From positions 1 to 64,000 of the forward strand of contig JAXLYE010000010.1 of assembly GCA_046351595.1 (NCBI GenBank): DNA of 64,000 nucleotides, written 5' to 3'. The DNA comes from JAXLYE01 sp046351595 (GTDB lineage Bacteria > Myxococcota_A > Polyangia > Palsa-1104 > JAEUJZ01). Below the pieces are notes generated by a model. It was not told the origin of the DNA, did not search any database, and saw only the letters and a list, made by a program, of their open reading frames with translations. Position numbers and translations under genes: made by a program. Below, in pieces: positions 53,010 through 61,838 of this stretch; the first letter of the stretch is position 1, and each line of letters opens with the position of its first letter.

Positions 53010-54080
53010 TTGCGTTCCTTGCCGTCTCTTCCGTCCCGGTCCGGCTCCGACTTCTCTTCGGTCTCTTCGGAGGTGTGGACCAGCAGCTTCGACAGCATCG
53101 CCGACGTCGATTCCTCGTACGGGTACTTCAGCGGGGCGCAGCCGCGCAGCATGCCACAGGGACTCGGCAAGGTGCTCCGGTCCCTCGGACAGGAGACCTA
53201 CGACCGCAGCTTCGACGCCGTCTACTCCGCTCGCTGCTGGCGCGACATCGACAAGGCCGTGCCCTACACCAATACGATGTACTACAACCTGGCCCAGGCG
53301 CAGATCGACACGGCGCTGACTCGCGGCATGGTGCTGATCCTGCGCGACCGCCTCGGCCAGCTCGGCTGCTCGACGGGCGCACAGCAGCAGGCGAACCTCG
53401 AGTTCGTGCGGCTCCTGGGCGGGTTCCTCGATCGCGCAGCGCGCGCCATCGATCCGGCCAAGGCGGATCAGCTCAAGGCGCAGTGGAGCGCGCAGTCTGC
53501 GGCTGCGGTCCACGTCGCGACCGCGCAGCAGCTTCTGGATCAGATGTTCCCTGCCCCTGGCGAACGGACCGAGTCCCCCTATAGAATTGAACGGACGGCG
53601 TATCTGCCGCTCGTCGAGCTGCGGCGCTCCTCCGGATCGCGCTTCACAATCAAGCAGGCAGCGCATCTTCCCCGAACAGGAACCGATCATGAGCTGGAGC
53701 ATCGAGCGAGCCGCGGGTTCATCTGGCGCAGCGCCGGACTGTTCACTCATTCCTTGGGCCTGTCAGACCGAGCACGTCCTGGCCACGCTGGTCACGTACC
53801 TGACCTTCTTCGCCGAGCTGTGCGGCGCGCTGGTCATCGCGGTCGGGACCGTGCGGGCGCTGCTGCGCTTCGTCGCGCACCTGTTCCAGCGCGAGGCGGA
53901 GGCGGATCGGGTCAAGGAGCACATCCGCCTGCAGCTCGGCAAGTCGCTGGCGCTGGCGCTCGAGTTCGAGCTCGGCGCCGACATCCTCAAGACAGCGGTT
54001 GCGCCGTCGCTGCCGGTCATCGGCCAGCTCGCCGCGATCATCGTGCTGCGCACGATGCTCAACTACTTCCTCGAGCGTGA
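53010..54080 (+). CDS. Unknown helical protein; 3' half of frame is not genuine
   Basis: From TTG 53010 the frame has normal codon use and a helical, protein-like sequence (MPQGLGKVLRSLGQETYDRS, DTALTRGMVLILRDRLGQLG, ANLEFVRLLGGFLDRAARAI) to about 53585. Beyond that it runs out of phase over the DUF1622 gene. A stop (TAG 53582-53584) exists one frame away, so a single-base indel or sequencing error probably removed the real end. Expected product ~190 residues, function unknown, 12 bp after the protease stop and likely in its operon. Confidence 0.5.
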   Translation: MRSLPSLPSRSGSDFSSVSSEVWTSSFDSIADVDSSYGYFSGAQPRSMPQGLGKVLRSLGQETYDRSFDAVYSARCWRDIDKAVPYTNTMYYNLAQAQIDTALTRGMVLILRDRLGQLGCSTGAQQQANLEFVRLLGGFLDRAARAIDPAKADQLKAQWSAQSAAAVHVATAQQLLDQMFPAPGERTESPYRIERTAYLPLVELRRSSGSRFTIKQAAHLPRTGTDHELEHRASRGFIWRSAGLFTHSLGLSDRARPGHAGHVPDLLRRAVRRAGHRGRDRAGAAALRRAPVPARGGGGSGQGAHPPAARQVAGAGARVRARRRHPQDSGCAVAAGHRPARRDHRAAHDAQLLPRA

Positions 54081-54159
54081 GCTCCGGCAGAGCGTGCAGC
54101 CCGCGGTGGCGGGGCGCTCGCCGGCGGCGCCGAGGCAGGACGGCGGTCTGCCGCCCTGA
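53689..54159 (+). CDS. DUF1622-family membrane protein
   Basis: A 156-residue protein with two hydrophobic spans (LATLVTYLTFFAELCGALVI and LPVIGQLAAIIVLRTMLNYF) flanking LGKSLALALEFELGADILKT, the conserved core of DUF1622 proteins. AACAGGAACC precedes the ATG. Family function is unknown; members are small inner-membrane proteins. Confidence 0.85.
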   Translation: MSWSIERAAGSSGAAPDCSLIPWACQTEHVLATLVTYLTFFAELCGALVIAVGTVRALLRFVAHLFQREAEADRVKEHIRLQLGKSLALALEFELGADILKTAVAPSLPVIGQLAAIIVLRTMLNYFLERELRQSVQPAVAGRSPAAPRQDGGLPP

Positions 54160-54296
54160 GCGCGCGACGCTGTGGCTGCTGGCTCGGCTGACCGCCGAGC
54201 CCTCGAAGGAAAGACAGGCCATCCGATCTCGCCCGGTAACGGGCGGCAAAGGAGGCCCGGCGGGATGACCCTGCGGGATCCTCCGGCTGCAAGCGG

Positions 54297-55856
54297 TCAG
54301 TGCTCCTCGCCGCTCTCCAGCCGGAACAGGCGCGCGTCGATGTCGGACAAGAGGTGCTCGAGCGCGGTCTGGCTGATCAGGCCCTTGCGGTACGCCTCCA
54401 GCGCCGTGCTCTTCTCGACGAGCAGGAGCTGCCGGCGCGCGGCGTGCCTCTCCTCATCGTGCAGCTCCGCGGCCTGCAGGTGCAGATCGCGGACGGCCTG
54501 CTCCGCGTGCTGGAGCTCCGCCGCGAGCTCCTCGCGCAGCGGCTGCGCGGCCTCGGGGTGCACGGCGCCGGTCTTCTCCAGCCGATCGAGCTCGTCGAGC
54601 GCGGCGCTCTTGGCGCGGATGCGGCTGCGCTGGATCTCGTAGGCGGTGCGGTCCTCTTTCGCGCCGATCACACCCAGCCAGCGTAAAAGGGGGCTCATGC
54701 TCAGGCCCTGCATGAGGATCGACAGGATCACCACACCGAAGGTGATCGTGATGAGCAGGCTGCGGAAGGGGAACTCCGGCGGCAGCGCCAGCACCAGCAC
54801 CATCGACAGGCCGCCGCGCAGGCCGCCCCAGGTCAGCACCGCGGCCCACGACCACGGGATGCGTTCGGACGAGCGGCGCAAGAGCAGGGTGACCAGGTAC
54901 ACCACACCCGCGCGCCCGACCGTTACCGCGAGGTATGCAACGAGGATCGCGCTCCAGGAATGCAAGAGCATGTCGATGCGCACCTCGAACCCGATCAGCA
55001 GGAACACGATCGAGTTGAGCGCGAAGGCGACGTACTCCCAGAAGCTCTCGACGGCGATCTGCGTCGACGGGCTCATGCCGGTGCGCGCCGCATAGTTCCC
55101 GCAGAGCATGCCCGCGGCCACCGTGGCGATGACGCCGGAGTAGTGGAAGGACTCGGCCGCGACGAACGATCCGTAGGCGGCGATGGTGGTCAGCGTGATC
55201 TCGATCATGGGATCGTCGACGCGCTGGATGACCTTGGCGACCGCGAAGCCGATGGCGACGCCGATGAGCGTGCCCATGCCGACGACGCGCACGAAGTCCA
55301 GGCCGGCGCTCGCGAGCGACATGGACTGTCCGTTCACATAGGCCAGCACCAGCGTGAAAAGGACCACCGCGGTGCCGTCGTTGAGCAGGCTCTCGCCTTC
55401 GATCAGCACGGCGAGGCGCTTGGGCGCGCCCAGGGACTTGAACAGCGCCACCACCGCGATCGGATCCGTCGCTGCGATGAGCGCCGCGAACACCAGCGCG
55501 TGCTCGATGCGCAGGCCGTCGGCGAAGTGCAGCGCGCTGGCGACCGGATAGAACAGCAGCGTGGTCAGCGCGATCGAGGCGACGACACCAGGCACCGCGA
55601 GCGCGTGGATGGCCAGCTTGTTCTGCCAGAACTTGCGGAACTCGAGGTGGAACGCGGCCTCGAAGACCAGGCCGGGCAGGAACACCGCGTACAGGAGCTC
55701 CTTGGTCAGGTGCGGCGCCTCGAAGGCGTGCGCGCTGCCCAGGAGCAGCCCGGCCAGCACCAGCGCGATGGTGTAGGGAATCTTCACCCAGCGCGCGACC
55801 AGCGCGACCGCGGTGGCGACGGCGAACAGCGTGACAAAGGCGATCTCGAAGCGCAC
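54297..55856 (-). CDS. CPA1-family Na+/H+ antiporter (NhaP-like)
   Basis: A 519-residue cation/proton antiporter with about 12 membrane spans over residues 1-410. Conserved ion-site segments are ALIAATDPIAVVALF (TDP) and LIEGESLLNDGTAVVLF (ND), plus TWGGLRGGLSMVLVLALP near the end of the membrane domain. A cytoplasmic helical tail (~415-519; DELDRLEKTGAVHPEAAQPL) follows. It exchanges Na+ or K+ for protons to control pH and ion balance. GTG start with GGGAGG upstream. Confidence 0.93.
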   Translation of the reverse strand: MRFEIAFVTLFAVATAVALVARWVKIPYTIALVLAGLLLGSAHAFEAPHLTKELLYAVFLPGLVFEAAFHLEFRKFWQNKLAIHALAVPGVVASIALTTLLFYPVASALHFADGLRIEHALVFAALIAATDPIAVVALFKSLGAPKRLAVLIEGESLLNDGTAVVLFTLVLAYVNGQSMSLASAGLDFVRVVGMGTLIGVAIGFAVAKVIQRVDDPMIEITLTTIAAYGSFVAAESFHYSGVIATVAAGMLCGNYAARTGMSPSTQIAVESFWEYVAFALNSIVFLLIGFEVRIDMLLHSWSAILVAYLAVTVGRAGVVYLVTLLLRRSSERIPWSWAAVLTWGGLRGGLSMVLVLALPPEFPFRSLLITITFGVVILSILMQGLSMSPLLRWLGVIGAKEDRTAYEIQRSRIRAKSAALDELDRLEKTGAVHPEAAQPLREELAAELQHAEQAVRDLHLQAAELHDEERHAARRQLLLVEKSTALEAYRKGLISQTALEHLLSDIDARLFRLESGEEH

Positions 55857-56056
55857 GCGCGGCCTCCCTCTTTCGTGGCGGAGCTACCAGTCTACCCGGG
55901 TCGGCTCAGGGTGCGTGAGGCTCGCAGGCCGAGGCTCCGACACCCGACGCTGCGCTCGATGAGTGTCTTGGCGACGCTGCTGTGGCACGCTCCGACCGCG
56001 GCGAGGCTCGGGCTACTTGCGAGCGCCTGACGGAGCCCGCACGGACGCGGGCTCGC

Positions 56057-57091
56057 TTAGGAGCGTCTCGCGGCGTGCGCATAGAGCATCCACATCCCGA
56101 CCGCGTAGAAGAGCAGCATGAGCGTGCTGCTCGGCGCGAGCAGGCGGAAGCGCGGCTCGGTGCGGAAGAGGATGGCGGCCATGCCGAGGCTCATGAGCAC
56201 AATCGAGAAGAGCGCGGTGAGCGCGTGGCTGGGGCTGAGCACCGCGAACACCGGCGTGCTCGGATCGGCCAGGTCCATCGCGAAGAACAGGATCATGTTG
56301 AAGGCGTTGGAGCCGAACAGGTTGCCGACCGCCAGATCGACGGAGCCGAGGCGCACCGCCGCGACCGAGGCGACGAGCTCGGGCAGCGACGTGCAGAACC
56401 CGACCAGCAGCGTGCCGATGAAGGTCGTGCCCAGGCCGGACAGCTCGGCGATGCGCTTGGCCGCGTGGGCGAACAGCGGCGCCGCGAGCAGGATGAGCAG
56501 GCAGGCGGTGGCGAACCGCAGCCAGATGCCGAGCGCCCGCGGCGCGGGCCTGGTCGGAGCCGGTTCCGGCGCGGGCGCTGCCGCTGCGGTCGGATGGGCA
56601 CCGTTCTGGCTGTTGATGTAGATCGCGCGCGTCCCGGCCAAGTAGGCGAGCAGCAGGACCACCGAGCCAGGCGACAGCCCGCCCAGCGAGGGCATCGAGC
56701 GCAGCAGCACGAAGCCCGCCGCCAGCGCGGTCAGCGAGAGGGCCAGGCAGGCGACGATCACGTGATCGAGCGCGGCCTGCCGCAGCACACCGCGCTGCTG
56801 CGACAGGCGGCTCGCGAACAGATCGATGAGCGCCAGGATCAGCATGTTCGCCATGGCGGAGCCGAACAGATCGCCGCCGCCCAGATCCACGGCCCCGAGG
56901 CGCACCGCCGAGACATCGGTCGCCAGCTCGGGCAGGGACGTGGCGCCGGCCAGGAGCACGGCGCCGATCCAGGCGCGGCCGATGCCGGTGTGATCGGCGA
57001 GGAGGTCGCAGAGCTTCGCCAGCCACGTCGCCGCCAGCACCAGGATCAGGCCGGCGCCGGCGAACACACCGAGCACTGCGAGCGTCAACAT
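56057..57091 (-). CDS. Na+/Ca2+ exchanger-family (CaCA) membrane protein
   Basis: A 344-residue transporter with two homologous halves, each holding an alpha-repeat: GATSLPELATDVSAVRLG with FGSAMANMLILAL in the first, and GFCTSLPELVASVAAVRLG with FGSNAFNMILFF in the second. This is the YrbG-type CaCA exchanger. The ATG at 57091 is chosen (start MLTLAVLGVFAGAGLILV, GGAG 9 nt upstream) over upstream in-frame starts. It likely exports Ca2+ in exchange for Na+ or H+. Divergent from the Usp gene, 126 bp apart. Confidence 0.92.
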   Translation of the reverse strand: MLTLAVLGVFAGAGLILVLAATWLAKLCDLLADHTGIGRAWIGAVLLAGATSLPELATDVSAVRLGAVDLGGGDLFGSAMANMLILALIDLFASRLSQQRGVLRQAALDHVIVACLALSLTALAAGFVLLRSMPSLGGLSPGSVVLLLAYLAGTRAIYINSQNGAHPTAAAAPAPEPAPTRPAPRALGIWLRFATACLLILLAAPLFAHAAKRIAELSGLGTTFIGTLLVGFCTSLPELVASVAAVRLGSVDLAVGNLFGSNAFNMILFFAMDLADPSTPVFAVLSPSHALTALFSIVLMSLGMAAILFRTEPRFRLLAPSSTLMLLFYAVGMWMLYAHAARRS

Positions 57092-57216
57092 GGCGCTCGC
57101 TCCGCACGGGCTGCAGACGCGACCCGGCAGGAACGTGCAAGATAGCTCTGTCGATTCATGTGCTGGGTCCATTATCGTCCCGCCTTGTCCGTTCGAGATC
57201 AACACAGGAGCGCGTC

Positions 57217-58548
57217 ATGACTGTCTGGTGCGGCACGGACTTCTCGCTCTCGGCCGGTGAGGCGGCGCAGGCGGCCGTGGCCCTGGCCGAGCGCCTGCGA
57301 GCGCCGGTGCGCCTGCTGCACGTCATCGACGAGCTGGGCGCGGAGCAGACCGTGGGCAGCGAAGAGGACGCGGTCTACAGCCCGCAGCGCGCGCGCATGG
57401 CGGAAACCGTGCGAGCGATCACGGCTCAGCACCCGGACCTGGACGTCCGCGGCGAGGTGGTGCCGGGCTTTGTGGGAGAGACGCTGAGCAGGGCGGCGGA
57501 CCGGCGCGACGATCTGCTCGTCGTGGCGGCGCTCGGTCGGCGGCCCGCCTCGGTGCAGCGCCTGCTCGGCGGCTCAGCGGAGCAGACCGCGCAGCGGGCG
57601 CGGGCGCCGCTGCTGGTCGTCCGCCGCGCTGAGCCGTTTGGGGTCTGGAGCGCGGCGCGCCCGCTGCGCGTGGTCGTCGGGGTCGAGCGATCCCTCCACA
57701 GCCGCGCGGCCGTGCGCTTCGTGGAGTCGCTGCGGCAGCTCGCTCCCTGTGACGTCACGCTCCTGCACATAGTGGAGGCCGACCAGCGCGCCCCGCAGAG
57801 CGAGCGCGCTGCAGCGGTTGGCGCGGCGGGCGATCAGCTCCTGCCGCCGATGGAAGAGGAGCTGCGGAGCTGGCTGGGACCGCTCGCAGGTGCGGGACTG
57901 CAGCGCATCCAGGTCGAGCGGAACGCCGAGCGGGTCGATGAAGCGCTGGCGGAGCACGCTGCGAACGCGGATCTCCTGGTGCTTGGCACGCACCAGCGAC
58001 GCGGGCTGGCGCGGCTCTGGCACGGCTCGGTGTCACGCGGGGTGCTGGCGATGGCGGCCACGAACGTCGCCCTGGTGCCGACGCCAATTCCGGCCGAGGT
58101 CATAACGACGCCGGTGCAGTACCGCAGCGTGCTGGTTCCCGTTGATCTCGCGAGAAACCAGGCTGTGACCCAGGCTTCGCTGCAAGCGGTCCCTCACGCC
58201 ATCGCCATGCTGGCGCGCGGAGGCACCCTGCACCTCCTGCACGTCGTTACCGGAGCACCGCTCCCCCAGGATGTGGCCGAGCCGCTGCGCGCAGAGCTGC
58301 GCGCGCTCGTCGAGAGGCTGACGCTCGAACGCGACCTGAGTCTGGAGACGCACATCCTATTTGCCGACGACGTGAGCTCGGCGATCCTGCAGACCGCGGA
58401 GCGGCTGCGCGTTGAGGTTCTGTGCATGGCGCCGCTGCGTCCGCGCTCCGTGCTGGCCGAGCTCGTACTCGGATCGACCACCCGCAAGGTGCTGGCGCGC
58501 TGTCGCTGCCCGATCCTGATCGTGCCGCCGCAGGAATCTTGGCCTTGA
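57217..58548 (+). CDS. Tandem universal stress protein (three UspA-like domains)
   Basis: A 443-residue protein made of three UspA-type alpha/beta units beginning near residues 1 (CGTDFSLSAGEAAQAAVALA), 150 (VVVGVERSLHSRAAVRFVE) and 300 (VLVPVDLARNQAVTQASLQA). The middle unit has the ATP-binding G-2x-G-9x-G(S) type loop (LVLGTHQRRGLARLWHGSVS); the third shows a degenerate version. Cytoplasmic; Usp proteins bind nucleotides under stress. AGGAG before the ATG. Confidence 0.88.
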   Translation: MTVWCGTDFSLSAGEAAQAAVALAERLRAPVRLLHVIDELGAEQTVGSEEDAVYSPQRARMAETVRAITAQHPDLDVRGEVVPGFVGETLSRAADRRDDLLVVAALGRRPASVQRLLGGSAEQTAQRARAPLLVVRRAEPFGVWSAARPLRVVVGVERSLHSRAAVRFVESLRQLAPCDVTLLHIVEADQRAPQSERAAAVGAAGDQLLPPMEEELRSWLGPLAGAGLQRIQVERNAERVDEALAEHAANADLLVLGTHQRRGLARLWHGSVSRGVLAMAATNVALVPTPIPAEVITTPVQYRSVLVPVDLARNQAVTQASLQAVPHAIAMLARGGTLHLLHVVTGAPLPQDVAEPLRAELRALVERLTLERDLSLETHILFADDVSSAILQTAERLRVEVLCMAPLRPRSVLAELVLGSTTRKVLARCRCPILIVPPQESWP

Positions 58549-58645
58549 GAATCTCTGGGGCATCCCGCCGCTTACGCGTCGGGCGGCCTGCCTCCGGCGT
58601 CACCCCCGCCGATCGCAAGACTTCAGGTTTCCTCTGGGGCGCGAC

Positions 58646-59656
58646 TTAGTTCGCCAGCCCTTCGAGCTTGGTCACGAGCTCCGGGCTGAACGTGCCCTGC
58701 GCGAGGCGCTGGCGGGTCTGCTTGTAGACGCCGGCCCACTTGGCCTTGTCGTCGGCCGAGGGGGACAGGACCGTCATCTTCGGCTTCAGGCGCCCGAGCG
58801 ACGCCGCGTCCTCGTTGCGGATGCGCGTCGTCAGCGCGCTCGCCGCGACCTTGCCCGTGTCCAGCACGATCTGGCGTAGATCCGCGGGCAGCGCGTCCAG
58901 CTGCTTGCTCGACAGGACCACGGCTCCGATGGAGAACACCGCGGGGTCCGGCAGGATGGTGTCGAGCTTCGAGGACCACTGCAGCTGCTCGGCCGCCAGC
59001 GCCGACGACATGACGACGTTGATGGCGCCGATGTTGAGCTGCGGCAGGACCTCGGGCACGTTGAGCGGCACGGGCGTGACGCCGCCAATGACCTGGAACA
59101 GCGCGGGCTGCGTCGGATCGTCGCGCCACATATACGGCTTCTTGCCCTGCAGGTTCGCGGGCGCCTTCACGTCTACGCCCTTGGACATGAAGTACACGAT
59201 GCCGACGTCGCCCCAGCCCGCGAGCCGGAAGCCGGCGTCGCTCACTCCCTTCTCGAACTCGGCCTTCATCGCGTCACGCGCGCGATCGAGCTGGGCCCAG
59301 CTCGAGAACAGCCCCGGCAGCTGCAGCGCCAGGATGGGCTTGTAGATCTTGCTGAGACCGATGGAGGTGACGGCGGCGCCGTGCAGCTGGCCGGACTTCA
59401 TCTTGCCGACCATCGCGGCCTCGTCGCCCTGCTGGCCGTTGTAGAAGAACTGAAGCTCGAGCCGACCGCCGCTCTTTTCCTTCACGGCCTTCTCCCAGAC
59501 CGAAAAGACCTGGCCCCACGGGCTCGCCTTGGGCGCGAGCGTCCCGATCTTGATCACATCGGCGGCGTGGGCCGGCTGAGGCGCCGTCGCCGCGGCCGCG
59601 GCCGCGATGACCAGGGAACCGAGGGTCCGTAATACCGCTCTGCGCAACATGTCCAT
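58646..59656 (-). CDS. TRAP transporter substrate-binding protein (DctP family)
   Basis: A 336-residue periplasmic binding protein: signal peptide MDMLRRAVLRTLGSLVIAAA... cleaved after AHA, then VIKIGTLAPKASPWGQVF, LQFFYNGQQGDEAAMVGKM and DVGIVYFMSKGVDVK, the DctP fold with its carboxylate-clamping region. The ATG at 59656 follows GGAAGGAG. No DctQ/DctM membrane genes lie nearby, so it may serve a transporter encoded elsewhere or act as a solitary receptor. Confidence 0.9.
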   Translation of the reverse strand: MDMLRRAVLRTLGSLVIAAAAAATAPQPAHAADVIKIGTLAPKASPWGQVFSVWEKAVKEKSGGRLELQFFYNGQQGDEAAMVGKMKSGQLHGAAVTSIGLSKIYKPILALQLPGLFSSWAQLDRARDAMKAEFEKGVSDAGFRLAGWGDVGIVYFMSKGVDVKAPANLQGKKPYMWRDDPTQPALFQVIGGVTPVPLNVPEVLPQLNIGAINVVMSSALAAEQLQWSSKLDTILPDPAVFSIGAVVLSSKQLDALPADLRQIVLDTGKVAASALTTRIRNEDAASLGRLKPKMTVLSPSADDKAKWAGVYKQTRQRLAQGTFSPELVTKLEGLAN

Positions 59657-60094
59657 GCTCCTTCCGCGTCCATCATCTCGCGATCGGAGGGAGCCCGCCA
59701 GCGTGAACATCGCGGGCGAGCCGCTGGTCGGGACTCGTTAGGAGCCGTGCACGCACAGCCTCTGTAGGAACCCGGAGCGGTTACGAGGCTCTCGGACGAG
59801 TGCCGATTCTTTCTGGAGTTGTGCGGGGGCATCTCTGTAAGTAGGATCGGCCCTCTGGAGGAGCCTTTGCAGCCTGCCGATTCAGCGTCTACGTCGAGCG
59901 AGGAGGGAGGAGGAGGAGGGAGGAGGGAGGAGGGAGGAGGGAGTCGGAAGAATGGTTGACAGCGGCCGGCCTGACGATGCGATCGTCAACTTTTGGTTAA
60001 CAGATTCCGCAGCAGCGCCCCGTCAGGCGGACGCGCCAGCGCCAGGGTCCGTGGCAGGGTCCCCGGCTGCCCGACACCGACGCCCTGCGCCCCG
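59657..60094. other. Intergenic region with a purine microsatellite
   Basis: About 440 bp without a gene. The only notable structure is the GGAGG-rich tract at 59897-59945, described separately. Confidence 0.5.
59897..59945 (+). repeat. GGAGG/GGGAGGA purine microsatellite
   Basis: About 49 consecutive purines built from GGA and GGGA units, with at least five GGG runs separated by AGGA, which can fold as a G-quadruplex on the plus strand or as triplex DNA. Likely variable in length by slippage. Confidence 0.85.
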
Positions 60095-60703
60095 TCAGGA
60101 GCTGCGGATCGGCTCCCAGAACGTGCTCCCCCGATCATCGTCGCCGATTCCGCGGAACCAGCGCGCCCCGCAGGAGCCGCAGAGGAACTCGTCTCCCGTG
60201 TAGTATCCATCGGTGGTCTGGCCGAGCGAGCGCAGATCCGGTGAGCTCGGCTCTCGGAAACGTCCGCTCGCGATCCGCGCCGCACAGTCGCAGGCGGCCG
60301 GGTGGGCGCGCCGGTGCAGCGCGTAGCGCAGCTCGGCGATCCGTTCGTACAGCTGCGGAGTCAGCGTCAGCGCGGCAGAGGGCGTCCCAGGCGGCAGCTC
60401 TGGAGCTCGGGGCCGACCGTCGGGGCCCGGGACGAGCTTGTACCAGCCCTTGTGGAGCCGCAGCCAGTCGAAGTGCGCGCGCTCGACCTCCGCCGGGAGG
60501 GTCCGGCAGCGATCCCGGAACGCGTCGGCGAGCGCCTGGAGCTCCGCCAACGAGACCGGCGTCTTGGCGGCGAGCATTCCGGCGAAACACGCGTGGAGCT
60601 CGGCCTCAAGGGCCGTGACACGGGCCTCGGGCGTCACTCCCGCGGGGACCGCTGCAGACGCTGAATCGAGCAGCACGCGGAGTCGGGCGAGCGGATCTGT
60701 CAT
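60095..60703 (-). CDS. Unknown protein with C-terminal zinc-ribbon-like cysteines
   Basis: A 202-residue cytoplasmic protein, not recognised. Helical N-terminal part (LARLRVLLDSASAAVPAG, AELQALADAFRDRCRTLP), a middle region with VERAHFDWLRLHKGWYKLV, and a C-terminal CDC then CGSCGARWFRGIGDDD that could bind one zinc ion. ATG 60703; the ribosome-binding site is weak. It lies near the recombinase stub in the 11-kb insert, so may be element cargo. Confidence 0.65.
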   Translation of the reverse strand: MTDPLARLRVLLDSASAAVPAGVTPEARVTALEAELHACFAGMLAAKTPVSLAELQALADAFRDRCRTLPAEVERAHFDWLRLHKGWYKLVPGPDGRPRAPELPPGTPSAALTLTPQLYERIAELRYALHRRAHPAACDCAARIASGRFREPSSPDLRSLGQTTDGYYTGDEFLCGSCGARWFRGIGDDDRGSTFWEPIRSS

Positions 60704-60830
60704 CTGTCGACCTAGCCCATCACCTTACGGCTTTTCGGGCGTCCCTGCAGCGCTGGCGAGCCGCGGGCGCTTCGCACCGGTTTCGACAAGCCGTGACGGG
60801 CCGACGGCTGCCGGCCGCGCGGGTTCCTGT

Positions 60831-61040
60831 TCATCGCTTGAGATCCGGCGCCGCGCAGAAGCGCTCGATCGCGGCCTGCTGCGCGTCCAGCGACAGCCCA
60901 TCGGCCGCCTGCCTATCGGTCGATACGCGGATGTATCCGACCGCTCGTCGCGCGACCTCACCGCCCGTTGACGTCCGGCCTCGCTCCGGTACGCCCTGTA
61001 ATGTCCGATTCGCAGTGTGAGGGCTCTCAGTACCTGCCAT
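60831..61040 (-). pseudogene. N-terminal stub of a serine recombinase
   Basis: Starts at ATG 61040 after GGAGGAACGAGG and reads, after a ~30-residue lead, AVGYIRVSTDRQAADGLSLD then AQQAAIERFC: the start of the resolvase domain of large serine recombinases, including the catalytic Ser in RVST. A stop at 60831 ends it after 69 residues; the rest of the catalytic and DNA-binding domains is absent. It lies 55 bp inside the insert edge. Confidence 0.8.
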
Positions 61041-61094
61041 GGCCTCGTTCCTCCGTAGTCCCCTGTGGGGACGTGGAGGGGAGGCTTCATTGGC

Positions 61095-61838
61095 TCAGGC
61101 GTCGGCGACCGCCGCCGCGCTCGGGACCGAGCGGGTCTCGGGGCGCGACCCGCGCACGAACCCGCCGCGGCCGTCGTTGACGAGCAGGGTGATGGCGCGC
61201 GCGCCCGCGGTCACCAGGTCCGCCCGACCATCCCCCGTGAAGTCGCCCGCGACGACGAACGGGCTGGGCTCCTCGAGCGCCAGGGTCTGCCGCCCGCGGA
61301 CGCCGCCCTGCCCGTCGCCGTGCAGGATCTCGATGAGGGGGTCGCCGGTCGCGGCGATGACGTCCGGCCTCCCGTCTCCGTCCACGTCGGCCGTGGCGAG
61401 CGCCCAGGGCGCTGACGTGACCGGTACCGTCCCGGCCGCCGCCAGCCCGCCGGCGCCGTCCCCGAGCAGCAGCCCAACGGTCCTGGCCGTCTCACTGGCG
61501 ACGACGAGATCGGGCTTGCCGTCCTGGTTGAGATCGGCGACCGCGAGCGCCCGCGGCCCCGGGTCAACGGGAAGCACCGCGCCCTGCTTGAGTCCCGAGG
61601 CGCCGCCGAGCAGCAGGCTGAGCTGGCTGGTGCCGTTGAGGAGGGTCGCCAGATCCGCGCGCCCGTCCTGGTTGAAGTCTGCGGTCACGGTCGCGTACGG
61701 CTCGCCCGGGGCGGGATGGCTGCGCGGCGGCGCCAGCACCCCGCTGCCGTCGCCCAAGAGGACCGACACCGCGTCGCTTCCGGCGTGCGCGACCGCCAGA
61801 TCCGGCTTGCCGTCGCGGTTGAGATCCCTGTCAAAAAC
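61095..61838 (-). pseudogene. FG-GAP repeat protein, middle fragment between two inserts
   Basis: A 247-codon frame of FG-GAP repeats in minus orientation: VFDRDLNRDGKPDLAVA, TADFNQDGRADLATLL, AVADLNQDGKPDLVVA, ATADVDGDGRPDVIAA, VAGDFTGDGRADLVTA. It ends AAAVADA-stop inside a repeat, where the 11-kb insert begins, and starts at TTGACAGGGA (61825-61834) with no signal peptide, so upstream coding DNA is missing there too. The continuation is at 50127-49714. Confidence 0.85.

Larger units (their letters stand above)
50114..61100 (-). mobile_element. 11-kb insert splitting a second FG-GAP gene
   Basis: Edges are defined by the broken FG-GAP gene: GCCGAC followed by GCCTGAG (about 61100) on one side and TTGACAGGGACATGAAC (about 50118) on the other. 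Joining at GAC restores the frame (VADMNHDG). A serine-recombinase N-terminus starts 55 bp from the first edge, the usual place for an integrase next to its attachment site. Cargo: secreted peptide, S1 protease, unknown protein, DUF1622 protein, cation antiporter, Na/Ca exchanger, Usp protein, TRAP-type binding protein and a zinc-ribbon protein. The recombinase is truncated, so the insert is probably fixed. Confidence 0.65.

Noticed and set aside
51432..53750. 772-codon minus-strand frame
   Set aside because: Antisense of the S1 protease gene and the following ORF; His/Arg/Glu-rich shadow without any domain.
56034..56056. Terminator after the Na/Ca exchanger gene
   Set aside because: GAGCCCGC/GCGGGCTC forms a hairpin but no T-run follows in either direction.
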